A stretch of DNA of 64,000 nucleotides from Leptolyngbya sp. PCC 7375. Lineage in GTDB: Bacteria; Cyanobacteriota; Cyanobacteriia; Phormidesmidales; Phormidesmidaceae. The stretch covers positions 581,517-645,516 of the forward strand of contig NZ_JH993793.1 in NCBI RefSeq assembly GCF_000316115.1, given 5' to 3'. This document shows, piece after piece, positions 27,101 to 35,701 of the stretch (the stretch's first letter is position 1; every line of letters starts with the position of its first letter). The notes under the pieces were generated by a model that was not told the origin of the DNA, did no database searches, and saw only the letters and a program-made list of their open reading frames with translations. Position numbers and translations under genes: made by a program.

Positions 27101-28393
27101 ATGGATCACATAACACCAACCGTAGAAACTCATAAGATGCAGCAATCTTCTCTGGTAGCTGTTCCTGTAGGACCGCTGATAATTCCTACGATATTACCAC
27201 CAGCAGTGTCTCAAGGAGAGCAGGCGAGTTTTTCATCACTTCCCCCTGACAAGCCGCCATTATTATCGTTGGTGATACCAACCTATAACGAAAGCAGCAA
27301 TGTTAGGGCCATTATCAATCAGTTAACCACTTTATTAGATCACAAAATTCCAGGGGATTATGAGCTAATTGTGGTGGATGATGATAGCCCAGATGGGACC
27401 TGGGAAGTTGCTTATACGTTAAGCAAAGCCTATCCACAGCTGCGAGTAATGAGACGACAGCAAGAGAGAGGATTATCGTCTGCCGTCATTCGAGGCTGGC
27501 AAGTTGCGCGGGGAGAAATCTTAGGCGTGATCGATGGTGATTTGCAGCACCCGCCGGAAGTATTGCTGGATATGCTATCGTCGGTTCGTGGCGGAGCAGA
27601 TTTAGCGGTTGCCAGCCGTCATGTGGACGGGGGTGGCGTGAGTGACTGGAGTGTTGTTCGGCGCTTTCTATCGCGTGGGGCTCAGTTGCTAGGATTGCTG
27701 ATTTTACCCAATGTCGTAGGACGAGTCACCGATCCCATGAGTGGCTATTTTATGGTGCAACGTCATGCTATCCAAAATCATTCTCTTCATCCTAAAGGCT
27801 ATAAGATTCTTTTAGACGTCATTGGTCGAGGGCAGGTTAAGACTATTGCTGAAGTGGGTTATGTATTTCAAGAGCGGACAGCGGGTGAAAGCAAAGTCAC
27901 CTGGAGACAGTATGTCGATTATCTCCATCACTTAGTCCGGTTACGCTCACGGGGGCGAGTGGCTCGTTTACGTCAAAAATTTCCACTCAAACGTTTTCTC
28001 AGGTTCGGTATTGTTGGCTTAAGCGGTGTGTTTGTGGATATGGCTGTTTTATATTTGCTGCATACAACTTTGGGCTTAAACTTGACTCGAAGTAAGATTT
28101 TGGCAGCCGAAGTTGCCATTATTAATAATTTTATCTGGAATGATGCTTGGACATTTTCTGATGTTGTTCAAAAACAACAGGGTTGGGGCGCAAGGCTAAG
28201 ACGGTTTTTGAAGTTCAATCTGGTTTGCCTATCAGGGTTAGTCTTAAATGTGCTAGTTCTGAATTTTATATACAATATTGTTTTTGGTCAACGTTATGCC
28301 TATCTGGCAAACCTAATTGCGATCGCACTCATCACCCTATGGAACTTCTGGTTAAATTTAAAACTCAGCTGGCGGGTTACCAAGGTGAAATAG
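27101..28393 (+). CDS. GT2 dolichol-phosphate-mannose-synthase-like enzyme fused to GtrA
   Basis: 430 residues. Residues ~62-290 are a family 2 glycosyltransferase (LSLVIPTYNESSNVRAII, VVDDDSPDGTW, GVIDGDLQHPPE) typical of polyprenyl-phosphate mannose/glucose synthases. Residues ~300-430 form a four-helix GtrA domain (FLRFGIVGLSGVFVDMAVLY; NFIWNDAWTF), thought to move the lipid-linked sugar across the membrane. The protein would both make and flip a sugar donor for the GT-C-like enzymes encoded upstream. The first ~60 residues are a low-complexity extension. Confidence 0.9.
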   Translation: MDHITPTVETHKMQQSSLVAVPVGPLIIPTILPPAVSQGEQASFSSLPPDKPPLLSLVIPTYNESSNVRAIINQLTTLLDHKIPGDYELIVVDDDSPDGTWEVAYTLSKAYPQLRVMRRQQERGLSSAVIRGWQVARGEILGVIDGDLQHPPEVLLDMLSSVRGGADLAVASRHVDGGGVSDWSVVRRFLSRGAQLLGLLILPNVVGRVTDPMSGYFMVQRHAIQNHSLHPKGYKILLDVIGRGQVKTIAEVGYVFQERTAGESKVTWRQYVDYLHHLVRLRSRGRVARLRQKFPLKRFLRFGIVGLSGVFVDMAVLYLLHTTLGLNLTRSKILAAEVAIINNFIWNDAWTFSDVVQKQQGWGARLRRFLKFNLVCLSGLVLNVLVLNFIYNIVFGQRYAYLANLIAIALITLWNFWLNLKLSWRVTKVK

Positions 28394-28427
28394 CCCAATT
28401 CCTGGCTTAGGGCTGCCTGATAGGCTG

Positions 28428-29555
28428 CTAGCTCACCTGATGCCGAAATTGGTTGGTACTAATGGTAATTAAACCCGCTGCAAATATAAGTAGCACGATC
28501 GCATGGGGCCAGATCACCTCCAACCCTACACCTCGCAACAATACAGCCCGTAAAATTGCTACATAGTGACGTAGGGGATTTAGCAATGACAAATAGCGGA
28601 AAACCGCAGGCATGCTTTCGATGGGTGCGATCGCCCCCGACAGCTGAATCAACGGCATATTGATAAAAAACGAGGTCAATATCACCTGCTGTTGATTGCG
28701 ACAGAGTGTGGCCAGCATCATACCAATGCCAATCCCGACAAAGACATATAACCCCGACATCACTAAAAAGAGCAACAAGCTGCCCCGCAACGGCACATCA
28801 AAAATGATATTGGCAACACTTAGCGCCAACAGCGCATCCCCCAGCAACAGCACAAATAACGGCACCACTTTTGCCAGCAAAATCTCCCCGGCTGACGCTG
28901 GGGTCATCAAGAGCTGCTCAAGGGTGCCCGTATCTTTTTCTCGAATCAGGGCAGATGAGGAGACGATTGATCCAATTAACGTCAGAACGACGCCCATCAT
29001 GGCAGGGACAAAAAACCAGCTACTGATGAGTCCAGGATTGTACAGGAAGGTAATCTGTGGTTCAACAATACTGGGGATTTCAATAGTATTCAATTGACGG
29101 TTATATTGCTGGACAATCTGGGTAAAGTAGCCACTGGCAATTCCCGCCGTATTGGCATCCACCCCATCCACCAGCACCTGGATCTCAGCCGCTTTATCCT
29201 GGGACAAGTTGCGATTAAAGTCAGGCGGAAAGACTACACCCAAGGTGATGTCTCCTCGGCGCACCTGTTCCCCCAGGCTCTGTTGACTGGCACTATAGCG
29301 ATCGACAACAAACACATCATTCTCGGTCAAAGCGGCCACCAGTTCACGGCTGGCCCCCACATTAACCTGATCCACAATTCCTAATTTCAGGTATTGCACA
29401 TCTGGGTTTAAGATCAAGCCATAGAGCAACAGTTGCACCGTCGGTGGAAAAACTAACATAAACAGCAGCTTCTTATCTTGCAAGATCTGCTGCACCTCCT
29501 TTATGGCTAAGGCCCAGAAGCGACTGTTAAGTAAACGCTGGAACAACTTAAACAT
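28428..29555 (-). CDS. ABC-2 type transporter permease (YbhR-like)
   Basis: Last gene of a four-gene exporter operon. About 375 residues: one N-terminal helix, a large periplasmic loop (~45-175), then five helices. The ABC-2 signature is seen as SALIREKDTGTLEQLLMTPAS (about 205-225). I prefer the ATG at 29555 (MFKLFQRLL) to the TTG at 29558. It follows the upstream permease stop by only a few bases. The last ~200 bp are partly duplicated as a remnant at 8985-9093. Confidence 0.88.
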   Translation of the reverse strand: MFKLFQRLLNSRFWALAIKEVQQILQDKKLLFMLVFPPTVQLLLYGLILNPDVQYLKLGIVDQVNVGASRELVAALTENDVFVVDRYSASQQSLGEQVRRGDITLGVVFPPDFNRNLSQDKAAEIQVLVDGVDANTAGIASGYFTQIVQQYNRQLNTIEIPSIVEPQITFLYNPGLISSWFFVPAMMGVVLTLIGSIVSSSALIREKDTGTLEQLLMTPASAGEILLAKVVPLFVLLLGDALLALSVANIIFDVPLRGSLLLFLVMSGLYVFVGIGIGMMLATLCRNQQQVILTSFFINMPLIQLSGAIAPIESMPAVFRYLSLLNPLRHYVAILRAVLLRGVGLEVIWPHAIVLLIFAAGLITISTNQFRHQVS

Positions 29556-29558
29556 CAA

Positions 29559-30659
29559 TCAGTCCGGTAACTGCATCCGACGCAGACCACGCCAGGCGGC
29601 TGCAAAAAATAACAATGCCAGCAGCGCAATGGCCACCAGGGCGACCCAAATGCCTTCCCACCCGGTCCCCCTGACAAAGGCATCGCGAGTCACATCAATG
29701 TAATAGCGAGCTGGCACAATGTTAGAAATGAGTGAAATGGGAAACGGAATATTACTCAACGGGTAGATAAAGCCCGAAAATAAAAAAGAGGCTAGAAAAC
29801 CAGTAAATGCCACCCCCTGCACCGCCGCAATGCGATTACTAGAGCGGACGCCGATCAAAAGACCATAAAGAACACTGGCCGTTGCAAATAAGCAGGTCCC
29901 TAGCATCAATGGTAGAGGATTACCTGCCAACCCAATCCTAAACAGAAGCGTTCCCAAACCCATGATGCAAAGGGCTTCACCCATGGCCACAATGAAGTAG
30001 GCTAGCCCTTTACCCAGCAGCAGTTCAGTCGCACTCAAGTTAGAGGCATAGACCTGCACAATCGTGCCTTGCTCCTTCTCACGCACCATGGCAAGAGTGG
30101 CCAGCAAGGCCGGAAAGATGGCCAAGATAACGGCATAAAGCCCCGGCACGATGAAGAGAGATTCCTTGCGGCCCGGATTGAACCAGAGGCGAATGCGGGC
30201 AACCACCTTCGCTGTTCTAGATTGAAGTCCCTGATCCTGCACAAAGAAGTTAGTTGTTGCCCGTATGCTGTTGCGAATCACGCGGGCATTGTTCACATCG
30301 GTCCCGTCCACCAGCACCTGGACAGGGCTAGATTTCTGGTCTTTGATGCGACGGGAAAAATCTGGTGGAATGATCACTGCAGCTTTAGCGCGGCCTTGAT
30401 CAATGATCTCAATGGGCTCTCCCGACCCTGGGACGGGCTGAAACTGATTGGTGGCAAAGAGTCGTTCCACATAGCTACGACTGAGGGGAGTCATGTTAAA
30501 GTCCTGGATCGCCAGGGGAATATTTTTTGTCTCCAGTCGGATGGCATAGCCAAAAATCAGCAGCATCCCCAACGGCAGGATAAAGGCCAGGGCAAACGTC
30601 AAGCGATCGCGACGAAATTGAGCCAATTCTTTGATGCACTGAGACCAGATGCGCTTCAT
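29559..30659 (-). CDS. ABC-2 type transporter permease (YbhS-like)
   Basis: 366 residues from the ATG at 30659 (MKRIWSQCIKELAQFRRDRL), which overlaps the stop of the ATPase gene in an ATGA arrangement, the usual sign of translational coupling. One N-terminal helix, a periplasmic loop (~45-170), and five C-terminal helices; signature TLAMVREKEQGTIVQVYAS (about 185-203). It pairs with the second permease to form the membrane channel. Confidence 0.88.
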   Translation of the reverse strand: MKRIWSQCIKELAQFRRDRLTFALAFILPLGMLLIFGYAIRLETKNIPLAIQDFNMTPLSRSYVERLFATNQFQPVPGSGEPIEIIDQGRAKAAVIIPPDFSRRIKDQKSSPVQVLVDGTDVNNARVIRNSIRATTNFFVQDQGLQSRTAKVVARIRLWFNPGRKESLFIVPGLYAVILAIFPALLATLAMVREKEQGTIVQVYASNLSATELLLGKGLAYFIVAMGEALCIMGLGTLLFRIGLAGNPLPLMLGTCLFATASVLYGLLIGVRSSNRIAAVQGVAFTGFLASFLFSGFIYPLSNIPFPISLISNIVPARYYIDVTRDAFVRGTGWEGIWVALVAIALLALLFFAAAWRGLRRMQLPD

Positions 30660-32608
30660 GGCTGACCTCCCTGGGCTCGCTGAATAATGCCAATAAAGGC
30701 ATCTTCCAGGGAGAATGGCACAGCCTGGATGGATTGAATGTCGAATTCTGCTGTGCTCAGCAACGAGCGGAGACGGGGCACATCTATATCCGGCTGATCC
30801 AGGACAATGTGGAGACGATCGCCAAATAGGGAGACTCGCCAATCCTCAAAATACTGTTTGAGTAAGTCGAAGACAACCTGAGGCTGGGGAATCTGCACTT
30901 CAAACAGCTGGCCCGGCTGGCTGGCCTTAATTTGACTCGGAGACCCATGGGCAACAATCTCCCCAGCCGCCATAAATGCCATGCGATTGCAATGTTCAGC
31001 TTCTTCTAGATAGTGTGTGGTTACCAGCACTGCCGTGCCCTGATGGGTTAAGTCTTCAATTAATCGCCAGAACTGACGGCGAGCCAAGGGATCCACACCG
31101 GATGTCGGTTCGTCCAAAAACAGAATTTCAGGTTCATGCATAACTGAGGCCCCAAAGGCCACCCGCTGTTTCCACCCACCTGGCAGTTGCCCCGTAATCA
31201 GGTCTGCTTTGCCCGTCAATCCACAAATGTCTAAAACCCAATTGATCTTGGCGGAGCGCTGACGACGGGGAACACCATAAACGCCACAGTAAAATTCTAA
31301 ATTCTGTTGAATAGACAGGTCATCATAAAGGGTAAATTTCTGGCTCATGTAGCCCATGCGCTGACGTAGAGCACTGCTACGCAAATTGCGGGTTTGACCG
31401 GCTAGTGTGACTTCACCTTGGGTAATGCCCAACAACCCACACAGCATCTTAATGGTGGTGGTTTTGCCAGCGCCGTTAGCCCCCAACAATCCATAAATTT
31501 CACCATAGCGGATGTCCAGGTTGACGTCTTTAACCGCCTGAAAATTGCCAAATGTCTTACTAAGGTCGTGGGCACCAATGGCAATATCATCACGGCTGTG
31601 GGCTGGCAATGGCCGCAGCCGAGGCAATGGCACAAAAGCAGGGTCCGACCCCTGTTGGCGCAGCTGGTTGACAAAGACATTTTCCAGGGTCGGCGCGGCT
31701 CGACGAATCGTGTCGATTGTGAGCTGATGTTGCCCCAGGAGAGCACGAACCTGGGTTTCACCAATTTCCGCATCGTCAACCAGTACATCCAGGCGATCGC
31801 CAAAGGTTTGTACATCCACAATCGGAGTAGACGGTTGAGCCAGCAAACCCTGTTCAGCGGTTTTGAGGTTGCTAGCACGCACCTCTAAGCGCTGGAGCCC
31901 CAGATTATCCCGCAGCTGAGCCGGTGTTCCCATTTGCTGAATCTGGCCATCATACATCAGGGCAACACGATGGCAGCGCTCAGCTTCATCCATGTAGGGT
32001 GTAGCCACCACAATGGTGACGCCCTGATGGGAGAGCGTGGCTAGCACATCCCAAAACTCACGCCTGGAAACAGGATCTACACCCGTTGTCGGCTCATCCA
32101 GAAGTAATATTTGGGGTTGAGCAATCAGGGCACAGCACAGGGCCAACTTCTGTTTCATGCCACCAGACAGTTGACCAGCCAAACGATCTGAGAATGACTC
32201 CAGATTCATCAGCCTGAGATATTGCTGGCGTCGCTGTTCAAACCGCTGGGGCGGCACTTCATGGAGCCCAGCGACATACCGCAGATTCTCATCCAGGCTG
32301 AGATCCAGATAGAGCGAAAAGTGTTGGGTGAGATAGCCCGTTTGCAAGCGAGCATCCCGAGGCGCACGCTCCAAAATGATCACATTGCCTGAGGTTGCTT
32401 CCATCACACCCGCCAAGATTTGGAACAGGGTGGTCTTCCCAGCACCATCGGGACCAATGAGGCCAAAGATTTCGCCCCGCTGCACCGTAAACGTTACCTC
32501 TTTTACAGCGCTTAATTTGCCATAGCGTTTACATAAGGTCTCTACCTGGATAGCAGGGATTTCGAGCGCGGTCTCTGGCTGATCAATCTGACGAGTTGTT
32601 GAATGCAT
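30656..32608 (-). CDS. ABC transporter ATPase with two nucleotide-binding domains (YbhF-like)
   Basis: 650 residues with two complete ATPase domains. Domain 1: Walker A GPDGAGKTT (about residue 52), signature LSGGMKQKLAL, Walker B ILLLDEPTTGVDP. Domain 2: Walker A GANGAGKTT (about 380), signature LPGGWKQRVAF (a variant of LSGGQ), Walker B ILFLDEPTSGVDP. This tandem layout with two ABC-2 permeases and an HlyD protein is that of the YbhGFSR-type efflux systems. Proteobacterial YbhGFSR exports drugs and cations; the substrate here is unknown. Confidence 0.92.
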   Translation of the reverse strand: MHSTTRQIDQPETALEIPAIQVETLCKRYGKLSAVKEVTFTVQRGEIFGLIGPDGAGKTTLFQILAGVMEATSGNVIILERAPRDARLQTGYLTQHFSLYLDLSLDENLRYVAGLHEVPPQRFEQRRQQYLRLMNLESFSDRLAGQLSGGMKQKLALCCALIAQPQILLLDEPTTGVDPVSRREFWDVLATLSHQGVTIVVATPYMDEAERCHRVALMYDGQIQQMGTPAQLRDNLGLQRLEVRASNLKTAEQGLLAQPSTPIVDVQTFGDRLDVLVDDAEIGETQVRALLGQHQLTIDTIRRAAPTLENVFVNQLRQQGSDPAFVPLPRLRPLPAHSRDDIAIGAHDLSKTFGNFQAVKDVNLDIRYGEIYGLLGANGAGKTTTIKMLCGLLGITQGEVTLAGQTRNLRSSALRQRMGYMSQKFTLYDDLSIQQNLEFYCGVYGVPRRQRSAKINWVLDICGLTGKADLITGQLPGGWKQRVAFGASVMHEPEILFLDEPTSGVDPLARRQFWRLIEDLTHQGTAVLVTTHYLEEAEHCNRMAFMAAGEIVAHGSPSQIKASQPGQLFEVQIPQPQVVFDLLKQYFEDWRVSLFGDRLHIVLDQPDIDVPRLRSLLSTAEFDIQSIQAVPFSLEDAFIGIIQRAQGGQP

Positions 32609-32650
32609 GATTTGATTTGTTCACCCATGATTAAGACAACATCGGCATCA

Positions 32651-33928
32651 TCATTCAAAATAAATTTCACCATCGGCAGGCATGCCAGGTTTGGCAAATC
32701 CTCCGGGATTCTCAATACCCAGTCTCACACCAAACACCTGTTGCACTCGGTCTTCTCGGAAGTAAATATTTTCAGGAGTAAAGGAGGCCTGGGTGTCAAT
32801 GCTAATCACACGAGCGGCCAGAGGTTGAGCAGGGGCTGAATCTAGAAAGATACTGGCTGTTTGACCGACCCGTACCTTACCGATGTCGCCCTCAGGAATA
32901 AAGCCCCGGAGATAAACAGTATCGAGGTCAATGAGAGAAAGCAGCGTCCTGCCGGTCGTGACCACTTCTCCTGGTTCTGCACTGCGAGCGGTGACCACAC
33001 CGCGTAGGGGGCTAGCGATGGTGAGATAGCCCATGCGAGCTTCAATTTCTCGCTGAACGGCTTCAGCCCTGGCCACATTGTCCTGGGCGGCGACCGCCTG
33101 AGATTGTGCCTGAATCAGCTGTTTTTGCAAAACGTCTAACTCAGCCGTGCGAAGATCTGGATTGAGCCGGGTGGTTTGGGCCTGGGTCAATCCACCTGCT
33201 GCTGCATCAACCCGTCTTTGAGCGGCGACAACGGCGGCTTCACCTACACCCAGCCGGGCTTGGGTGGTTTCAAAAGTCGTTTGGGCCTGGTCCGCACGCT
33301 CTTGGGTCGCGGCACCAACTTGGGCAAGTTTGATGTAGCGATCGCGTTCCACCCTGGCCAGATCCAAGTCTGATTTAGCCGCAATCAGTTGCGCTTTCGC
33401 TTCCGCTAGCTGCGCCTGAGCCGTAGCAAGATTAGCCTCAGCCTGGCTGACCTGACCGACTGTATCCCCCTGGGATTGTTCCAGACTCACCTGGGCTCGC
33501 CGAATTTGACTTTGCAGTACCTCAATCTGTAGCTGTGCCTGTCGTTCTTGCTGTTGAGCTGAGGCCAGCTGCGCTTTAGCCTCGTCTAATTGAGCCTGCA
33601 CTTCATCATCATCGAGCCGAACAATCACTTGACCATCATTGACCTGGTCGCCTTCTCTGACAGCCACAGCCTCCACACGACCTGATACCTTTGCACCTAT
33701 ATCTGTCTCATAGCCCTCAATGCGGCCACTTAACTGCAGCGTGTCTGTGGGGGAGCGCGATAAGAAGTAGGTCACAAAGAGACCCCCACCCACCACCAAA
33801 AGACCTAACGGGAGCAAGACACGTAGCCTGTTTTTATGTTTACTTTGCGATACGTCAGAGGCAGTGGAGTGGGGCTTAAACCGAGCAACTAATTGGTTGA
33901 GATTCAGCCGTGAACCTGGCAAATGCAT
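32651..33928 (-). CDS. HlyD-family membrane fusion protein (YbhG-like)
   Basis: 425 residues: short cytoplasmic tail, one membrane helix (about 35-55, VLLPLGLLVVGGGLFVTYFL), a lipoyl half-motif (IGAKVSGRVEAVAVREGDQV), and a long Gln/Ala-rich coiled coil (about 110-290). A second lipoyl half and beta-barrel follow (ASPLRGVVTARSAEPGEVV). First gene of the exporter operon, 42 bp before the ATPase gene. It should link the inner-membrane pump to an outer-membrane channel, which is not encoded here. Confidence 0.92.
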   Translation of the reverse strand: MHLPGSRLNLNQLVARFKPHSTASDVSQSKHKNRLRVLLPLGLLVVGGGLFVTYFLSRSPTDTLQLSGRIEGYETDIGAKVSGRVEAVAVREGDQVNDGQVIVRLDDDEVQAQLDEAKAQLASAQQQERQAQLQIEVLQSQIRRAQVSLEQSQGDTVGQVSQAEANLATAQAQLAEAKAQLIAAKSDLDLARVERDRYIKLAQVGAATQERADQAQTTFETTQARLGVGEAAVVAAQRRVDAAAGGLTQAQTTRLNPDLRTAELDVLQKQLIQAQSQAVAAQDNVARAEAVQREIEARMGYLTIASPLRGVVTARSAEPGEVVTTGRTLLSLIDLDTVYLRGFIPEGDIGKVRVGQTASIFLDSAPAQPLAARVISIDTQASFTPENIYFREDRVQQVFGVRLGIENPGGFAKPGMPADGEIYFE

Positions 33929-33947
33929 GAACAGATCTCCTCATTAA

Positions 33948-34112
33948 AGGGGCGAGAGGATATGGGTATTGATTGACTGTGCTACCCAAGAAGCAAGTGA
34001 GGGCAACACTAAAATTGTTTGGACTATTATTATCCTGTTCTTAAACTTTGTTGGTGCACTGATCTATGTCTTTGTGAGACGACCACAGCGTCGCCGGGAG
34101 TTAGCACAGTAA
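33948..34112 (+). pseudogene. remnant of a PLDc_N-domain membrane protein
   Basis: An open frame without a proper start after a TAA at 33945 reads IWVLIDCATQEASEGNTKIVW..., then a membrane helix and RRPQRRREL before TAA at 34110. This matches the C-terminal two thirds of the short PLDc_N proteins (LIDC, SEGN, GALIY, RRPQR motifs). The first helix is missing, and the divergent hlyD-like gene starts 20 bp away, so the exporter operon or a deletion probably removed its 5' end. Confidence 0.6.
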
Positions 34113-34156
34113 AGTCTAGAAGATTCAGCCAAAATCCATGGACAATTTTAATGCCA

Positions 34157-34444
34157 TCACTCACTGCCAGCTGTGTCAGGCATACTGCCGTAGTTAAAAT
34201 TATGTCGCCAGTAAAGCTCTAATGTTTGACGATTTTTTTCAATCACATAGTCTTTAGTCCAGCACCGTTCTAAGAGTTTGGACCTGTAGGACACAGTAAA
34301 CTTGAAAGGATTCCATTCAAATCTAACGTCCCTATCAAACAAGGGCTGATTGAGATAGTCCCAGATGGCCAATAGGAGAGAAAATTTTCGGGATGGTGTA
34401 GTCATAAACCAAAGACCTCCCAAGGAATCGACATTAAAATTCAA
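34157..34444 (-). CDS. hypothetical protein, 95 residues
   Basis: Not recognised. Basic and aromatic-rich, with no membrane segment or signal peptide (LLLAIWDYLNQPLFDRDVRF). An internal Met (MTTPSRKFSL, 34405) could be the real start. Short, with no supporting neighbours, so it could also be a chance frame. Confidence 0.35.
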   Translation of the reverse strand: MNFNVDSLGGLWFMTTPSRKFSLLLAIWDYLNQPLFDRDVRFEWNPFKFTVSYRSKLLERCWTKDYVIEKNRQTLELYWRHNFNYGSMPDTAGSE

Positions 34445-34648
34445 TGCCAGTAGATAGGGAGCACGGTAAGAAAAAACAAGAAGAAGACAACCGATTTAAG
34501 CAGCCAGCCCCCTATATCTACTCTGAGAGTGAATTTCCTCAGATAGTTTCTGAAAAGAAATTTTCAGTTTCCTGAGCCTTCTTCTAGGTTGAGAAGCAAA
34601 GGTACCTTTGCTTAGTCAACGTTTCGGCATTAGAGCTTCAAAGCCAAA

Positions 34649-34840
34649 TTAGGTAGCTGAACCACCAGTATGATACGAAACTCCACGATACTTCAGGTCA
34701 AAAACTGGTGAAGACAGTGCTTTAACCAATTTATGGAAGTGGAACGTAACACCTCGATATTTACCGACTTCTTCACTCTCGGAAATTGCGACCTTAGGAG
34801 CCTTATAGTCATAGCTAACGCCGCGATACTTGAGTTTCAT
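34649..34840 (-). CDS. DUF4278 family small protein
   Basis: 63 residues carrying the family signature three times: MKLKYRGVSYDY at the start, GKYRGVTFHF in the middle and DLKYRGVSYHTG near the end. DUF4278 proteins are short, mostly cyanobacterial, and of unknown function; some appear to be stress- or nutrient-linked. The threefold repeat is more than the usual one or two copies. A second, single-motif member lies at 63007-63186. Confidence 0.8.
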   Translation of the reverse strand: MKLKYRGVSYDYKAPKVAISESEEVGKYRGVTFHFHKLVKALSSPVFDLKYRGVSYHTGGSAT

Positions 34841-35061
34841 AGTGTCCCCCTGAAATTGTTAGAAAGTGGGATACCCTCATCCCACTTTGATGTTAGATAA
34901 AGAATTTGAGAATCTTATGAAGCCCGTGCTATACCCTCATATTCTTCAGGTTTGGGTCGGTGGATAACAAACTAAAGAAGCTACCAGTTATCCAGGCCCC
35001 CAACCCCCCAATACTGGGGACATGGAAAGCACTTACAGCGTCAGAAACTCCCAGCAATCTT

Positions 35062-35553
35062 TCACAATCTAGTTCGAGCTGGTAACTGTCCTGTCTTCGC
35101 CAGGTAATCATGCAGCTCATGGGGCTTGAGATGACACAGATCTCGAGCCAATTCATTCATTTTCAATGGCTTGGGTAATAGAGGCGTGCAAACTTCTCTC
35201 ATCAGCCCTAGAATCTGGGGTGCCGCAATGATAATAAGTTGTCGAACGTGTTTAGACTCAACTAGATCTAGTACGGTTTTAGCAATAGATTTAGCAAATC
35301 GCCGTTCAAATTCAAGTTTATGACTCTGGCGATGGTCATCATATCTGTGGGACTGACCGCTCGCGCTACGGTTACGTCCTGATTGAATATTTGACCATAG
35401 AGCCTTGCCGGGTAGTTCTCCCTCGAAACTCACCATACTTTTATGTTCAACTAACGTTAGAACTTCCGGATCATACATAGGCAAGGTTGCTGGTTCTGAA
35501 GTGAAGAAACGAGCAACGGCTCCATTGATAGTAGCAACAAGCAATTTATCCAT
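35062..35553 (-). CDS. host-attachment-protein family member (PF10116-like)
   Basis: 163 residues. The pattern LLVATINGAVARFFTSEPAT at the start, YDDHRQSHKLEFERRFAKSI in the middle and LIIIAAPQILGLMR towards the end matches the family annotated as 'protein required for attachment to host cells', whose fold resembles a release-factor/baeRF-type domain. The biochemical role is unclear. It stands alone, transcribed away from the gene at 35702. Confidence 0.7.
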   Translation of the reverse strand: MDKLLVATINGAVARFFTSEPATLPMYDPEVLTLVEHKSMVSFEGELPGKALWSNIQSGRNRSASGQSHRYDDHRQSHKLEFERRFAKSIAKTVLDLVESKHVRQLIIIAAPQILGLMREVCTPLLPKPLKMNELARDLCHLKPHELHDYLAKTGQLPARTRL

Positions 35554-35701
35554 AGACTGTCTCAGTAATGTTGTAGAGTTCTATGTCACTAAACTGACGT
35601 GGTTACACCTGAGGAACCAGGCGCTATCATAACTAATATAATTCTATCGTTGAACAGTTGTATAGTTTACTCCTGAGATACATCTTGTAATCTCTTTGCT
35701 T

